Below, piece after piece: positions 1 to 5,765 of a stretch of 10,577 nt of DNA. The translations under genes were made by a program, and so were the position numbers. Positions within the stretch are counted from its first letter, which is position 1, and every line of letters starts with the position of its first letter. Under the pieces are notes generated by a model. The model worked only from the letters and a program-made list of their open reading frames with translations, did not search any database and was not told the DNA's origin. Source of the DNA: Candidatus Helarchaeota archaeon (GTDB lineage: Archaea > Asgardarchaeota > Lokiarchaeia > Helarchaeales > HEL-GB-A); the NCBI GenBank assembly GCA_013375405.1, contig JABXJU010000154.1, forward strand, positions 1-10,577, read 5' to 3'.

Positions 1-780
1 GACTATCTGCGAACACTCGGTTTCCCTATGCTTGCGAAGATGAACTTCTTAAGCTTGCCATGATCATGAACTCCCCGGCCCGTGTTTCGAGACGGATGAT
101 GTAACTCTGGTCCTCTCTTCTCGTACTGCCAGATCGCTCTGGGTTCCTTCGAAAAGAATCTACCCTTGCGAGCCACATCCAACTATGACTATCTGGTTTC
201 AGGCTCTTTTCACTCCTCTTCCGAGGTCCTTTTCAGCTTTCCCTCACGGTACTATTGCGCTATCGGTCTTGGGAAGTATTTAGGGTTGGAAGTTGATGGC
301 TCCCAAATTCACGCGGGATATCCGACCCACGCTATTCTGGAATCCCAGCTCAACACCTTTCAAGTTACGCCTACGGGATTATCACCCTCTACGATTCCGC
401 TTTTCAGCGGTATTCGGCTTCCTTGAGGAGGTGGCAGCCAGGTCCTTAACACCACATCCCCCTGCAGTCTTCCCGCAGGGGTTCAGTTTGCCCTGTTCCC
501 TTTTCGCTCGCCGCTACTCAGGGAATCTCTATTGATTTCTTTTCCTGCGCGTACTAAGATGCTCTGCCGGGAAGAACCGCAGCTCAACCCGCTTTCAGTT
601 CCGCGCGTTCCCGCTCCCAACTGGGAGCGACTAAAGTTATTAGCTTTAGCCAGGAAGTCCCATTCGGTGATCCCCGGATCCTAGGTTGCATGCACCTACC
701 CGGGGCTTATCGCAGCTTGCCACGACCTTCGTCGGCTCCCAAGCCAAGCCATCCACCAGATAGTGTCGGCGTATCAAGTC
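1..780 (-). rRNA. 23S ribosomal RNA, 5' part (runs off left edge)
   Basis: Large-subunit ribosomal RNA, read on the minus strand from about 780 down to 1, so only the 5' domain is present. Recognisable conserved blocks in the minus-strand sense are GGTGGATGG near the 5' end (757-749), ATCACCGAATGGGA, AGTAGCGGCGAGCGAAA, TAGTACCGTGAGGGAAAG and the archaeal/eukaryote-type block TCTCGAAACACGGGCC. The 5' end is placed by comparing the distance from GGTGGATG to the mature end in known 23S molecules, and is good to about 10 bases. The stretch is clearly richer in G+C than the flanking DNA. No intron or frame-breaking insertion is visible. Open reading frames on the plus strand here (166-426, 293-535) are artefacts of the rRNA. 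Confidence 0.97.
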
Positions 781-1005
781 TTACTCATAAATCCACTCCA
801 TTGATGCCCGGAAAGATAAGCCTCTGCATGGTAATCATCACAAACTGCTAATCAACGACACTAATCGGATTTCGTTGAAACATCGAAGAAAGCGCAACTC
901 ATGGGATCAAGGATAAATCTGAGGCAGATCTATCCGATATAATCAGATTTCGACGAGAGAAACTGAAAAGTAACACGATAACGACTAGACTAGTTTCATG
1001 CAGTC
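781..1005 (-). other. Leader (external spacer) of the 23S rRNA transcript
   Basis: About 225 bases between the inferred 23S 5' end and the candidate transcription start hold no gene. They contain a perfect 7-bp inverted repeat with a 13-base loop at 852-878 (TCAACGA / TCGTTGA). The stretch at 856-878 recurs in diverged form at 936-957; both copies share a TAATC-GATTTCG core. In archaea the sequences flanking 23S normally pair into a long processing stem cut at a bulge-helix-bulge. The 3' partner would lie beyond the left edge, so that stem cannot be tested here. Confidence 0.4.
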
Positions 1006-1026
1006 CGCTATACCCTTCACTCAAAA

Positions 1027-1037
1027 GTATATAGACT
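1027..1037 (-). promoter_or_regulatory. Candidate TATA box of the 23S rRNA gene
   Basis: On the minus strand this reads GTCTATATACT, a good archaeal TATA element. The expected start lies about 25 bases downstream, near 1005, giving a leader of roughly 225 bases before mature 23S. Short inverted flanks, CTCAA and TTGAG, surround the element. A second AT-rich candidate (TTTAATTTAAG, about 1048-1058) cannot be excluded. The site matters because no 16S gene precedes this 23S gene, so it needs its own promoter. Confidence 0.35.
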
Positions 1038-1131
1038 CTTGAGCTGCTTAAATTAAAGTATTTCATCCGACTTGAGTTTCCGAGATTCCCGGGTACTTCA
1101 AGCCATCATATAATCAACATAGCACTACCAT

Positions 1132-1157
1132 ATTATGGATTGTGCACTATCCATAAT
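1132..1157. promoter_or_regulatory. Near-perfect 26-bp palindrome (operator or hairpin)
   Basis: ATTATGGAT and ATCCATAAT are perfect 9-bp inverted arms. The 8-base centre contains the self-complementary GTGCAC, so only one T:T position breaks a 26-bp palindrome. The last two bases overlap the ATG of a possible small gene starting at 1156, and a TATA-like CATATAATC lies about 45 bases before that ATG. The symmetry fits a dimeric repressor site; an RNA hairpin over the start codon is the alternative. Confidence 0.35.
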
Positions 1158-1305
1158 GAAGAGAACCCATAAAAAGGTAGTGGTTGAATGCAGTGAAAAA
1201 AAAGAAAATGGTGTATTTAAATTTTTACATGAAATTGTCAATTTGAAATGGATGAGCAAAGCGTTACTCAGACTTCATAAAAATCTGCAGCAAAAACTGA
1301 GCTGA
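1156..1305 (+). CDS. Possible small basic protein, 49 residues
   Basis: An uninterrupted reading frame from ATG at 1156 to TGA at 1303-1305 encodes 49 residues. It begins MKRTHKKVVVECSEKK and ends with a predicted amphipathic helix (WMSKALLRLHKNLQQKLS). No Shine-Dalgarno sequence is present, so a leaderless or near-leaderless message would be needed. A TATA-like element at about 1106-1113 would start transcription near 1132-1140. I do not recognise any family. The frame is short and sits in an otherwise empty spacer, so chance is a real possibility. The palindrome overlapping its start codon is the main reason to list it. Confidence 0.25.
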   Translation: MKRTHKKVVVECSEKKENGVFKFLHEIVNLKWMSKALLRLHKNLQQKLS

Positions 1306-1462
1306 AAGGTAGTGAATTCAGCTTTAGAGGTATGGACAATAAAAAAAAAATGAACGAAAAAAAGGAAATGTTTAGAACAAGATTATGCAAAAATTTTGGA
1401 CCTTAATTAATTTATTCACGAGCTCTAATTCATTTCATCAAATCTAAACATATTGAAAATAT

Positions 1463-1897
1463 CTACTCAGATTTTCCACTGGGTATTAATTTCCCTATTG
1501 CTTTAATTGCCATATCTATCAATCGAAAGGGGGTTTTGATAAGAGAATTGATACGTTGTTGAATGCGTTTTATCCACTCATTAAAGAGCTTATCTAATTC
1601 CTTTAAATATACACTCATGAGCTCCTCTAACTCAATCTCGGTGGGATTTCGGGAAAACGGATTTTGGAAAGATACGCCATAGGTACGTAGAAAATCAAAT
1701 TTTTTGCGTTGTTCTGGATCTTTAAGGACTTCATAGGCAACATTAATTAGCTTAAATGTATCTTCGGCTTGAGGGTTTCCTGGATTTAAATCTGGATGGT
1801 ATTGACGGGCTAATTTGCGATATGCTGCCCTAATTTCATCGAAAGAAGCATTTGGAGGGACCCCCAAGATTTTATAGAAATCCAAATCACGAGTCAT
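1463..1897 (-). CDS. J-domain (DnaJ-like) co-chaperone, J domain plus helical tail
   Basis: A 144-residue protein with a textbook N-terminal J domain at about residues 6-70. It shows the DFYKILGV opening, the helix II segment [16 protein letters not shown] with the catalytic HPD at 34-36, and the [15 protein letters not shown] closing motif. J domains stimulate ATP hydrolysis by Hsp70 partners. The Gly/Phe stretch, CxxCxGxG zinc fingers and C-terminal substrate domains of full DnaJ are absent. Residues 88-140 are instead a charged coiled-coil-like segment followed by a basic amphipathic helix that might touch a membrane. It is therefore a specialised J protein, not the general DnaJ. It lies alone on the minus strand with no operon partner; a perfect ACAAAAA/TTTTTGT palindrome sits 25-39 bases upstream of its ATG. 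No Shine-Dalgarno is evident. Confidence 0.9.
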   Translation of the reverse strand: MTRDLDFYKILGVPPNASFDEIRAAYRKLARQYHPDLNPGNPQAEDTFKLINVAYEVLKDPEQRKKFDFLRTYGVSFQNPFSRNPTEIELEELMSVYLKELDKLFNEWIKRIQQRINSLIKTPFRLIDMAIKAIGKLIPSGKSE

Positions 1898-1921
1898 TAC
1901 ATGATTTTAAGATAGAACTCT

Positions 1922-1936
1922 ACAAAAAGTTTTTGT
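1922..1936. promoter_or_regulatory. 15-bp palindrome upstream of the J-domain gene
   Basis: ACAAAAA-G-TTTTTGT is a perfect inverted repeat with a one-base centre. It lies 25-39 bases upstream of the ATG at 1897, where the BRE/TATA region of a leaderless or short-leader archaeal gene would fall. A repressor bound there would block TBP/TFB. This is an inference from position only. Confidence 0.25.
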
Positions 1937-2081
1937 TAAGTAATTAATCTACTCAAATCACAGTTCAGAGCAAGAAGAATCAGCCTTTTTCCACTTGAAA
2001 AACAGGGTAAAAATACACATAAAGTTATAAAAATTTGGACTTCAAAATCACTCAAATTTAAACGCCCTCTGCAAATAGGTC

Positions 2082-2089
2082 TTTATAAG
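2082..2089 (+). promoter_or_regulatory. Candidate TATA box of the structured RNA
   Basis: TTTATAAG lies about 27 bases before position 2113, where the first strong hairpin begins. That is the normal TATA-to-start distance in archaea. The fit suggests the RNA is read on the plus strand and starts at about 2111-2113. A weaker TTTAAAAG in the opposite sense at about 2386-2393 would fit minus-strand transcription, so the strand is not settled. Confidence 0.35.
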
Positions 2090-2112
2090 GGTGTTTAAGT
2101 AAATAATTAATT

Positions 2113-2372
2113 GACAGAAGACCAAATCAAGGCTTTCAATCGACAAAATTGAAAGTGGTCATATTTCTGTCCAATAGCTCGTGAGTAACCCTCAAGGAGC
2201 GAATACAGAGAATCTACGGATTTAATGACGTCTGCAATGGAAACCTACAAATAGAAACCCCTCACCAAGGGGATATGTTCTCAAAGGCTCAAAAAGAGGA
2301 CATCGTTGAAAAGAGACGAGGAGGATTAGAGCCATAGGGAGGTAGAGAATCGCTATGAGCTCTTCAATCCTC
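2113..2372 (+). ncRNA. Candidate structured non-coding RNA, about 260 nt, unknown family
   Basis: Five hairpins fill this stretch. Hairpin 1 is 2113-2119/2165-2171 (7 bp), 2120-2124/2156-2160 (5 bp) and 2133-2140/2148-2155 (8 bp), about 20 pairs in all. Hairpin 2 is 2177-2180/2197-2200 with GAG/CTC inside. Hairpin 3 is 2258-2262/2268-2272. Hairpin 4 is 2275-2282/2296-2303, 8 pairs including one G-U. Hairpin 5 is 2321-2327/2366-2372, 2329-2332/2359-2362 and 2333-2337/2353-2357, 16 pairs. The stretch is richer in G+C and, on the plus strand, in purines than the flanks, and a TATA element sits at the right distance upstream. I checked by eye for RNase P (GAGGAAAGTCC) and SRP domain IV signatures in the expected order and found neither. 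A weak 50-codon frame on the opposite strand (ATG at 2373) is the main rival explanation. Confidence 0.4.
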
Positions 2373-2409
2373 ATATTAAAATACTGCTTTTAAATGAATA
2401 ATTAAAGAT

Positions 2410-2583
2410 TTAAAATGTACCATATTTGATAATTGCTCGTTTCAATGCATAGATGTTCTGTATCGGAATATCAAAAGGAATTTCACAGCCACTCGAGATG
2501 ATCAAACCATCCTCGCCAATATGGTCAATGTAGCGTTTGGTCCTCATTTGTGGTGGTTGAACAGGAACTACCGAACTTTGGGT
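2410..2583 (-). pseudogene. Remnant of a uroporphyrinogen-decarboxylase/methyltransferase family gene (C-terminal end)
   Basis: On the minus strand, 57 codons without a stop run from just inside a TAG at 2586-2584 to a TAA at 2412-2410. The residues DGLIISSGCEIPFDIPIQNI followed by YALKRAIIKYG resemble the C-terminal end of the URO-D/MtaA/MtbA fold, where a G-x-I-L-x-x-G-C-E-I-P-x-D-x-P-x-x-N-I motif carries the conserved cysteine (a zinc ligand in the methyltransferases). Full-length members are around 330-370 residues; here only the last ~45 are recognisable. The upstream part is missing, replaced by the small acidic gene at 2606-2773. An internal ATG (2547-2545) could start a 45-residue peptide, but such a fragment would lack the active-site barrel. 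Family assignment is from motif memory only. Confidence 0.55.
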
Positions 2584-2605
2584 CTAGGATACTCCTAATT
2601 AAACT

Positions 2606-2773
2606 TTATTCTTCATCGTCTTCATCGTCTTCCTCATCATCCAATGGTGGGACCGGTTCCTTATATTCATCTTCTACATAATCTATTGCGTCCCAATCCT
2701 CATCTTTATCTTTATCTTCAGTATCATAATATGGGTCTTTCTTTTTCTCTTTTTTTTCATCATCTCTTACCAT
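2606..2773 (-). CDS. Small, extremely acidic disordered protein (55 residues)
   Basis: ATG at 2773-2771 to TAA at 2608-2606. Of 55 residues, 29 are Asp or Glu. The N-terminal third also carries Lys (EKKEKKKD), the middle holds aromatic residues (DPYYDTED, DEDWDAIDYVEDEY), and the tail is nearly pure acid (DDEEDDEDDEE). Such composition implies an unstructured chain that could bind basic proteins or metal ions; no family is recognised. The upstream GAGGG, 8 bases before the ATG, is a plausible ribosome-binding site, and TTTAAAAAG at about 2807-2815 is a candidate TATA box. It is divergent from the membrane microprotein at 2999, with a repeat-bearing spacer between them. Balanced Asp/Glu codon choice and clean start signals favour a real gene. 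Confidence 0.65.
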   Translation of the reverse strand: MVRDDEKKEKKKDPYYDTEDKDKDEDWDAIDYVEDEYKEPVPPLDDEEDDEDDEE

Positions 2774-2836
2774 TTTAATCCCTCTATAAGTTTATGTGGA
2801 TTTTCCTTTTTAAATTTGAATAGGTAATTGGACACT

Positions 2837-2884
2837 ATTTACAATTAGTCAATATTTACAATTGAGCTTAAAAATGAATTGTAA
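2837..2884. repeat. Three copies of TTACAATT (two direct, one inverted) in a divergent spacer
   Basis: ATTTACAATT occurs at 2837-2846 and again at 2854-2863, offset by 17 bases. The inverted form AATTGTAA lies at 2877-2884. The cluster sits between the divergent genes at 2606-2773 (minus) and 2999-3196 (plus), a natural place for a shared operator. Low sequence complexity makes chance possible. Confidence 0.3.
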
Positions 2885-2947
2885 GAATACTTATGGGTTG
2901 CATTTGAAGACAAGTTTCGAGGTTGCGTGTTTAAAAAAATTTACTAT

Positions 2948-2976
2948 AACTCCTTGAATATGCGGAGTTTAAATAT
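2948..2976 (+). promoter_or_regulatory. TATA box with overlapping inverted repeat before the membrane microprotein
   Basis: TTTAAATAT at 2968-2976 places transcription start at about 2998-3000, exactly at the ATG at 2999, as for leaderless archaeal messages. AACTCC (2948-2953) and GGAGTT (2964-2969) form a 6-bp inverted repeat with a 10-base spacer that covers the BRE and the start of the TATA element, so a repressor could act here. Confidence 0.35.
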
Positions 2977-2998
2977 GGTTTTTTGAAAAAATAGAGGG

Positions 2999-3196
2999 AT
3001 GACTCAATTATTTAACTTAATTAATAACATAAGAACTTCGAGAATATCTTCTCGTCATATTTTCATTTCGCCCATCATGGAAGAAGGGTTACTAATAGGG
3101 ATCGCGATCGTTGCTATTTTAATCGTCATTGGAATAATTTTTGGAGTTTTTGACTGGATTGCTGAGTCCTTTAGTTCTCTATTCGACCAATTTTAG
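2999..3196 (+). CDS. Single-span membrane microprotein (65 residues, or 39 from an internal start)
   Basis: The frame encodes one clear transmembrane helix, GLLIGIAIVAILIVIGIIFG (residues 30-49), followed by an amphipathic tail FDWIAESFSSLFDQF. Two starts are possible. The ATG at 2999 fits a leaderless message from the TATA element at 2968. The ATG at 3077 gives a compact 39-residue protein starting MEEGLLIGIA, and the preceding 26 residues look less protein-like. A 16-bp palindrome at 3039-3054 (CGAGAA-TATC-TTCTCG) lies between the two starts. I recognise no family; the shape fits small membrane regulators or membrane-complex subunits. It is convergent with the PAC3-like gene, with a small hairpin between them. 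Reality of the gene is likely, the start uncertain. Confidence 0.55.
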   Translation: MTQLFNLINNIRTSRISSRHIFISPIMEEGLLIGIAIVAILIVIGIIFGVFDWIAESFSSLFDQF

Positions 3197-3224
3197 CTAA
3201 AAAATTCTGTATGAAAAGCTTGTG

Positions 3225-3240
3225 TTTCCATTAGTGGAAA
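3225..3240. terminator. Small hairpin between convergent genes
   Basis: TTTCCA-TTAG-TGGAAA is a perfect 6-bp stem with a 4-base loop in the 47-base gap between the stop of the membrane microprotein (3196) and the stop of the PAC3-like gene (3244). The position suits a bidirectional terminator, but there is no strong T-tract, so the call is tentative. Confidence 0.3.
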
Positions 3241-3243
3241 TTC

Positions 3244-3642
3244 CTATTTATTATTTGAAGTCTGACGTTTTTTTGATACATACTCACGAATTGATTTTTC
3301 CGCAAATCTTAAAGATCGTTGGGCTAATTCTGGTGATTCATTTGATAAAAAGATACTTGCAATAACTAATTTTTGGCAGATATGTGCAACTCGCTCTGCA
3401 ATTGCACGAGAAAATAGTTCGTTTCGTATCCCAAAAACTATAGGAATTGAGGATGTATTAATTCGGCTTTTTATTGAGGGATTAGGAATCCCCATAGCGA
3501 TAGTCCCAATTCTGGGACCCTTATCAGAAATAATCAATAACATACCATTTTCTAATTCAGTGATATATAACTCAAGTGGATTATCTTGATTTTCCTCTCT
3601 CCATACAGTCCATTCTACTTCATTATTTCCCATTTTTTTCAC
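3244..3642 (-). CDS. PAC3/PAC4-like proteasome assembly chaperone
   Basis: A 132-residue soluble protein. Residues 23-50 form predicted strands (LELYITELENGMLLIISD, then IGTIAMGIP). They are followed by a variable loop, a strand with SSIPIVFGIRNEL (64-76), and a helix FSRAIAERVAHIC (77-89) leading to a hydrophobic strand KLVIASIFLS. The order resembles human PSMG3/PAC3: a strand with G-x-hydroxyl, then a 'lLG-x-x-x' strand, then an A-x-x-(L/V)A helix, then a 'llal-l' strand. PAC3 and PAC4 pair to guide proteasome alpha-ring assembly in eukaryotes, and archaeal relatives are known. The start used is GTG at 3642; ATG at 3633 (MGNNEVEW) is equally plausible and neither has a clear Shine-Dalgarno. 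A TATA-like TTTTAATTAATTT lies at about 3672-3686. It is divergent from the helicase gene. Function is inferred from pattern only; no proteasome gene lies in the window. Confidence 0.5.
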   Translation of the reverse strand: MKKMGNNEVEWTVWREENQDNPLELYITELENGMLLIISDKGPRIGTIAMGIPNPSIKSRINTSSIPIVFGIRNELFSRAIAERVAHICQKLVIASIFLSNESPELAQRSLRFAEKSIREYVSKKRQTSNNK

Positions 3643-3759
3643 GATTATATTTACTTCATTCTATCCAGAAATAAATTAATTAAAATAAGGATAGTTTTTC
3701 AAGTTTTAATTAAGTAGTATTATCGATTCCCTCGTAAAAATTTTTAGAATTGAGATTTG

Positions 3760-5712
3760 ATGAATGAATCTAAAATTCCACCTGAAGTAAAAATTTTTTT
3801 TCCTTTCCCAAAGTTGAGAGCCGGGCAAGACTTAGTTATTAATAACATCTTTTCTGGATTAAAAGAGGAAAAACACGTGGTTATCTCCGCGCCCAATGGA
3901 TTTGGAAAAACTATTACCGTGCTTTCATCTGTATTACCCATCCTTAAAGAAAATGAAAACAATTTGCGGATAATCTATCTCTGTCGCACTCATGTGCAAA
4001 GTCAGCATGTGATTCGAGAACTAGATACAGTTATTAACCATATAAATAGGTCGGGTTATGAATTAAATTTAGGGGGCATTTCATTACGGGGAAGAAGCTC
4101 GATGTGCTTTCATCCTCAGATTCTTCAATACGCTCAAGATCCTGTAAATGCACAACTAATGTGCAGTGAACTAAGGAAAATGAATAGATGTTCATATGAT
4201 CTCAATTTAAAAGAATATCCCAAACAGTTAGAAAAATTGTTGCATGAGCTGCCATCCCATGCAATAGATGCTACAGAATTACTTGAAATTTGCAGAAATC
4301 AAGAATTTTGCCCATACCAAGTGAGTAAATTCGTTTTATATGGAATGGATGTCATAGTTGGGAGTTATCAGTGGTTACTTTCACCCTATATCCGAGAATT
4401 CTTTCTCGAAAACATTGGAACACCTTTAAACAATGTTATTTTAATTTTAGACGAAGCACACAATGTTCCTGAAGTTGCCAGAGAAATCTCCTCAGATCAA
4501 ATAACTTATTTCTCGGTTCAACAAATGATACGAGAAGCGGAAGCGTTAGATCTTCAACCAATCATCGATTTTGGGATAAATCTTCTCGAGATTATGGATG
4601 ACTTACAAGAAAAAATTACAGATGAAATACCCATTTCCCCTCAATTTACACTAAAGAAGGTTTTCCCAAATCTGGATATACAATCATTTATCAGACAGTT
4701 AATTCAATTAGGGGAAAAATGGCGGAAATTAAAATTAACGGAGGGAAGAAATCCTCGCTCTTTTTTATATTCTGTTGGAACCTTTTGGCTTAATTGGTTT
4801 CTGAATCAAAATTCAAAAAGCTACTTTTTTTGTGCATCAAATTTTTTTACTAGGACCGGAAATGAAAGTATAAAATTAGAAATTGTATCGTTAGACCCAA
4901 AAGATATACTACTGCCATTAATAGGGCAGGTTTATTCTTCAATTAGTATGTCAGGAACGATAGAGCCAATTCACTATTATTCTGATATTATAGGTCTCCC
5001 CGAAACGTCAATTGAATTATCAATTCCATCTCCTTTTCCTAAGGAGAATATCTTAGTCCTCACTATGAAAAATCTCTCTACAAAAGGTTCAAGTCGTAAT
5101 TCAGAAATGTACAAAAAATATATTTTGAGATGTCGAGAAGCTGTGGATGCAATCCCTAAAAATGTTGGAATTTTTACTGCAAGCTATGATGTACTCAATG
5201 GGCTCATAAAAAATGGAATTCTAAAGGAATTAAAATCTACTGAAAAAAAGGTTTTTTACGAACAACCCAATCGATCCTCAAATCAAAATGACCTGATGAT
5301 TGCAAAATATAAAAGGAGTGCGAGTAAAAAGGGCGGAGTTCTCTTGGGTGTGTGTAGTGGACGAAACGCAGAGGGTGAGGATTTTCCAGGTGATTTAATG
5401 AATGGAGTGATTTTATGTGGCGTTCCGTTTGCCAAACCTACGGCTAGAATCAAAGCAATAATTGATTATTATGGGGGCTCGCAAAGAGGGAAAGATTATG
5501 CATATAATATGCCCGCTTTTCGAAGAGCAAATCAAGCTGCAGGGCGACCCATCCGAACATTAACAGATAAAGGTGCAATAATTCTACTGGATTATCGCTA
5601 CAATCTGCCTTTTTATAAAAAATTTCTAACTCCTTGGTTAAGAAATAGAATTATTTCACTTCCTGATGAAACCGGCGTATTAGCGAAAGAAATTCGAAAA
5701 TTTTGGAAATAA
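3760..5712 (+). CDS. xpd: XPD/Rad3-family iron-sulfur DNA helicase
   Basis: A 650-residue superfamily 2 helicase, the usual archaeal XPD length. Numbered from ATG 3760: Q-motif region PFPKLRAGQ (15-23), Walker A APNGFGKT (44-51), motif Ia CRTHVQSQ (75-82), DEAH box (231-234), motif III SMSGT (396-400), motif V SGRNAEGEDFPG (533-544) and motif VI QAAGRPIR (592-599). Cysteines 116, 135, 144 and 184 lie between motifs Ia and II with XPD-like spacing and should bind the 4Fe-4S cluster that separates DNA strands; Cys178 is extra. The enzyme unwinds DNA 5'-to-3' with ATP and is linked to repair. The Walker A has Asn-Gly-Phe in place of the commoner Thr-Gly-(Thr/Ile/Ser). A TTG one codon earlier (3757) is possible, but the ATG is preferred. 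A TATA-like TTTTAATTAAG lies about 50 bases upstream. A membrane protein gene follows, probably in the same transcript. Confidence 0.93.
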   Translation: MNESKIPPEVKIFFPFPKLRAGQDLVINNIFSGLKEEKHVVISAPNGFGKTITVLSSVLPILKENENNLRIIYLCRTHVQSQHVIRELDTVINHINRSGYELNLGGISLRGRSSMCFHPQILQYAQDPVNAQLMCSELRKMNRCSYDLNLKEYPKQLEKLLHELPSHAIDATELLEICRNQEFCPYQVSKFVLYGMDVIVGSYQWLLSPYIREFFLENIGTPLNNVILILDEAHNVPEVAREISSDQITYFSVQQMIREAEALDLQPIIDFGINLLEIMDDLQEKITDEIPISPQFTLKKVFPNLDIQSFIRQLIQLGEKWRKLKLTEGRNPRSFLYSVGTFWLNWFLNQNSKSYFFCASNFFTRTGNESIKLEIVSLDPKDILLPLIGQVYSSISMSGTIEPIHYYSDIIGLPETSIELSIPSPFPKENILVLTMKNLSTKGSSRNSEMYKKYILRCREAVDAIPKNVGIFTASYDVLNGLIKNGILKELKSTEKKVFYEQPNRSSNQNDLMIAKYKRSASKKGGVLLGVCSGRNAEGEDFPGDLMNGVILCGVPFAKPTARIKAIIDYYGGSQRGKDYAYNMPAFRRANQAAGRPIRTLTDKGAIILLDYRYNLPFYKKFLTPWLRNRIISLPDETGVLAKEIRKFWK

Positions 5713-5756
5713 CCAAAAGATTAAGTATTATGCCACTAAAAAAAATACAAAAAAAT

Positions 5757-5762
5757 GGTGAT
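5757..5762 (+). promoter_or_regulatory. Ribosome-binding site that sets the start of the next membrane protein
   Basis: GGTGAT matches the archaeal anti-Shine-Dalgarno complement (GGAGGTGATC) over six bases. It stands three bases before ATG 5766, and earlier in-frame starts at 5703 (TTG) and 5730 (ATG) have no such signal. The spacing is on the short side. Confidence 0.5.
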
Positions 5763-5765
5763 TTA

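Noticed and set aside
166..535. Two plus-strand reading frames of 86 and 80 codons
   Set aside because: They lie wholly inside the 23S rRNA gene on the opposite strand; rRNA has few stops and yields such frames by chance.
1300..1323. Inverted repeat AGCTGAA/TTCAGCT that could be a terminator for the J-domain gene
   Set aside because: It lies about 140 bases beyond that gene's stop. The following T-run is short, and archaeal termination does not need a hairpin.
1332..1406. 24-codon frame (MDNKKKMNEKKEMF...) after the possible 49-residue gene
   Set aside because: Very short, built on a run of ten A bases, with no properly spaced ribosome-binding site.
2224..2373. 50-codon minus-strand frame (MRIEELIAILYLPMALILLV...)
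   Set aside because: It overlaps the hairpin cluster, lacks a ribosome-binding site and resembles no known protein; kept only as the rival to the RNA call.
2111..2399. Plus-strand frame with protein-like stretches broken by four or more stops, suggesting a decayed transposase
   Set aside because: The stop density is what chance gives, no transposase motif was found, and the strong hairpins explain the sequence better.
3744..3962. 72-codon minus-strand frame
   Set aside because: Antisense shadow of the XPD-like helicase N-terminus.
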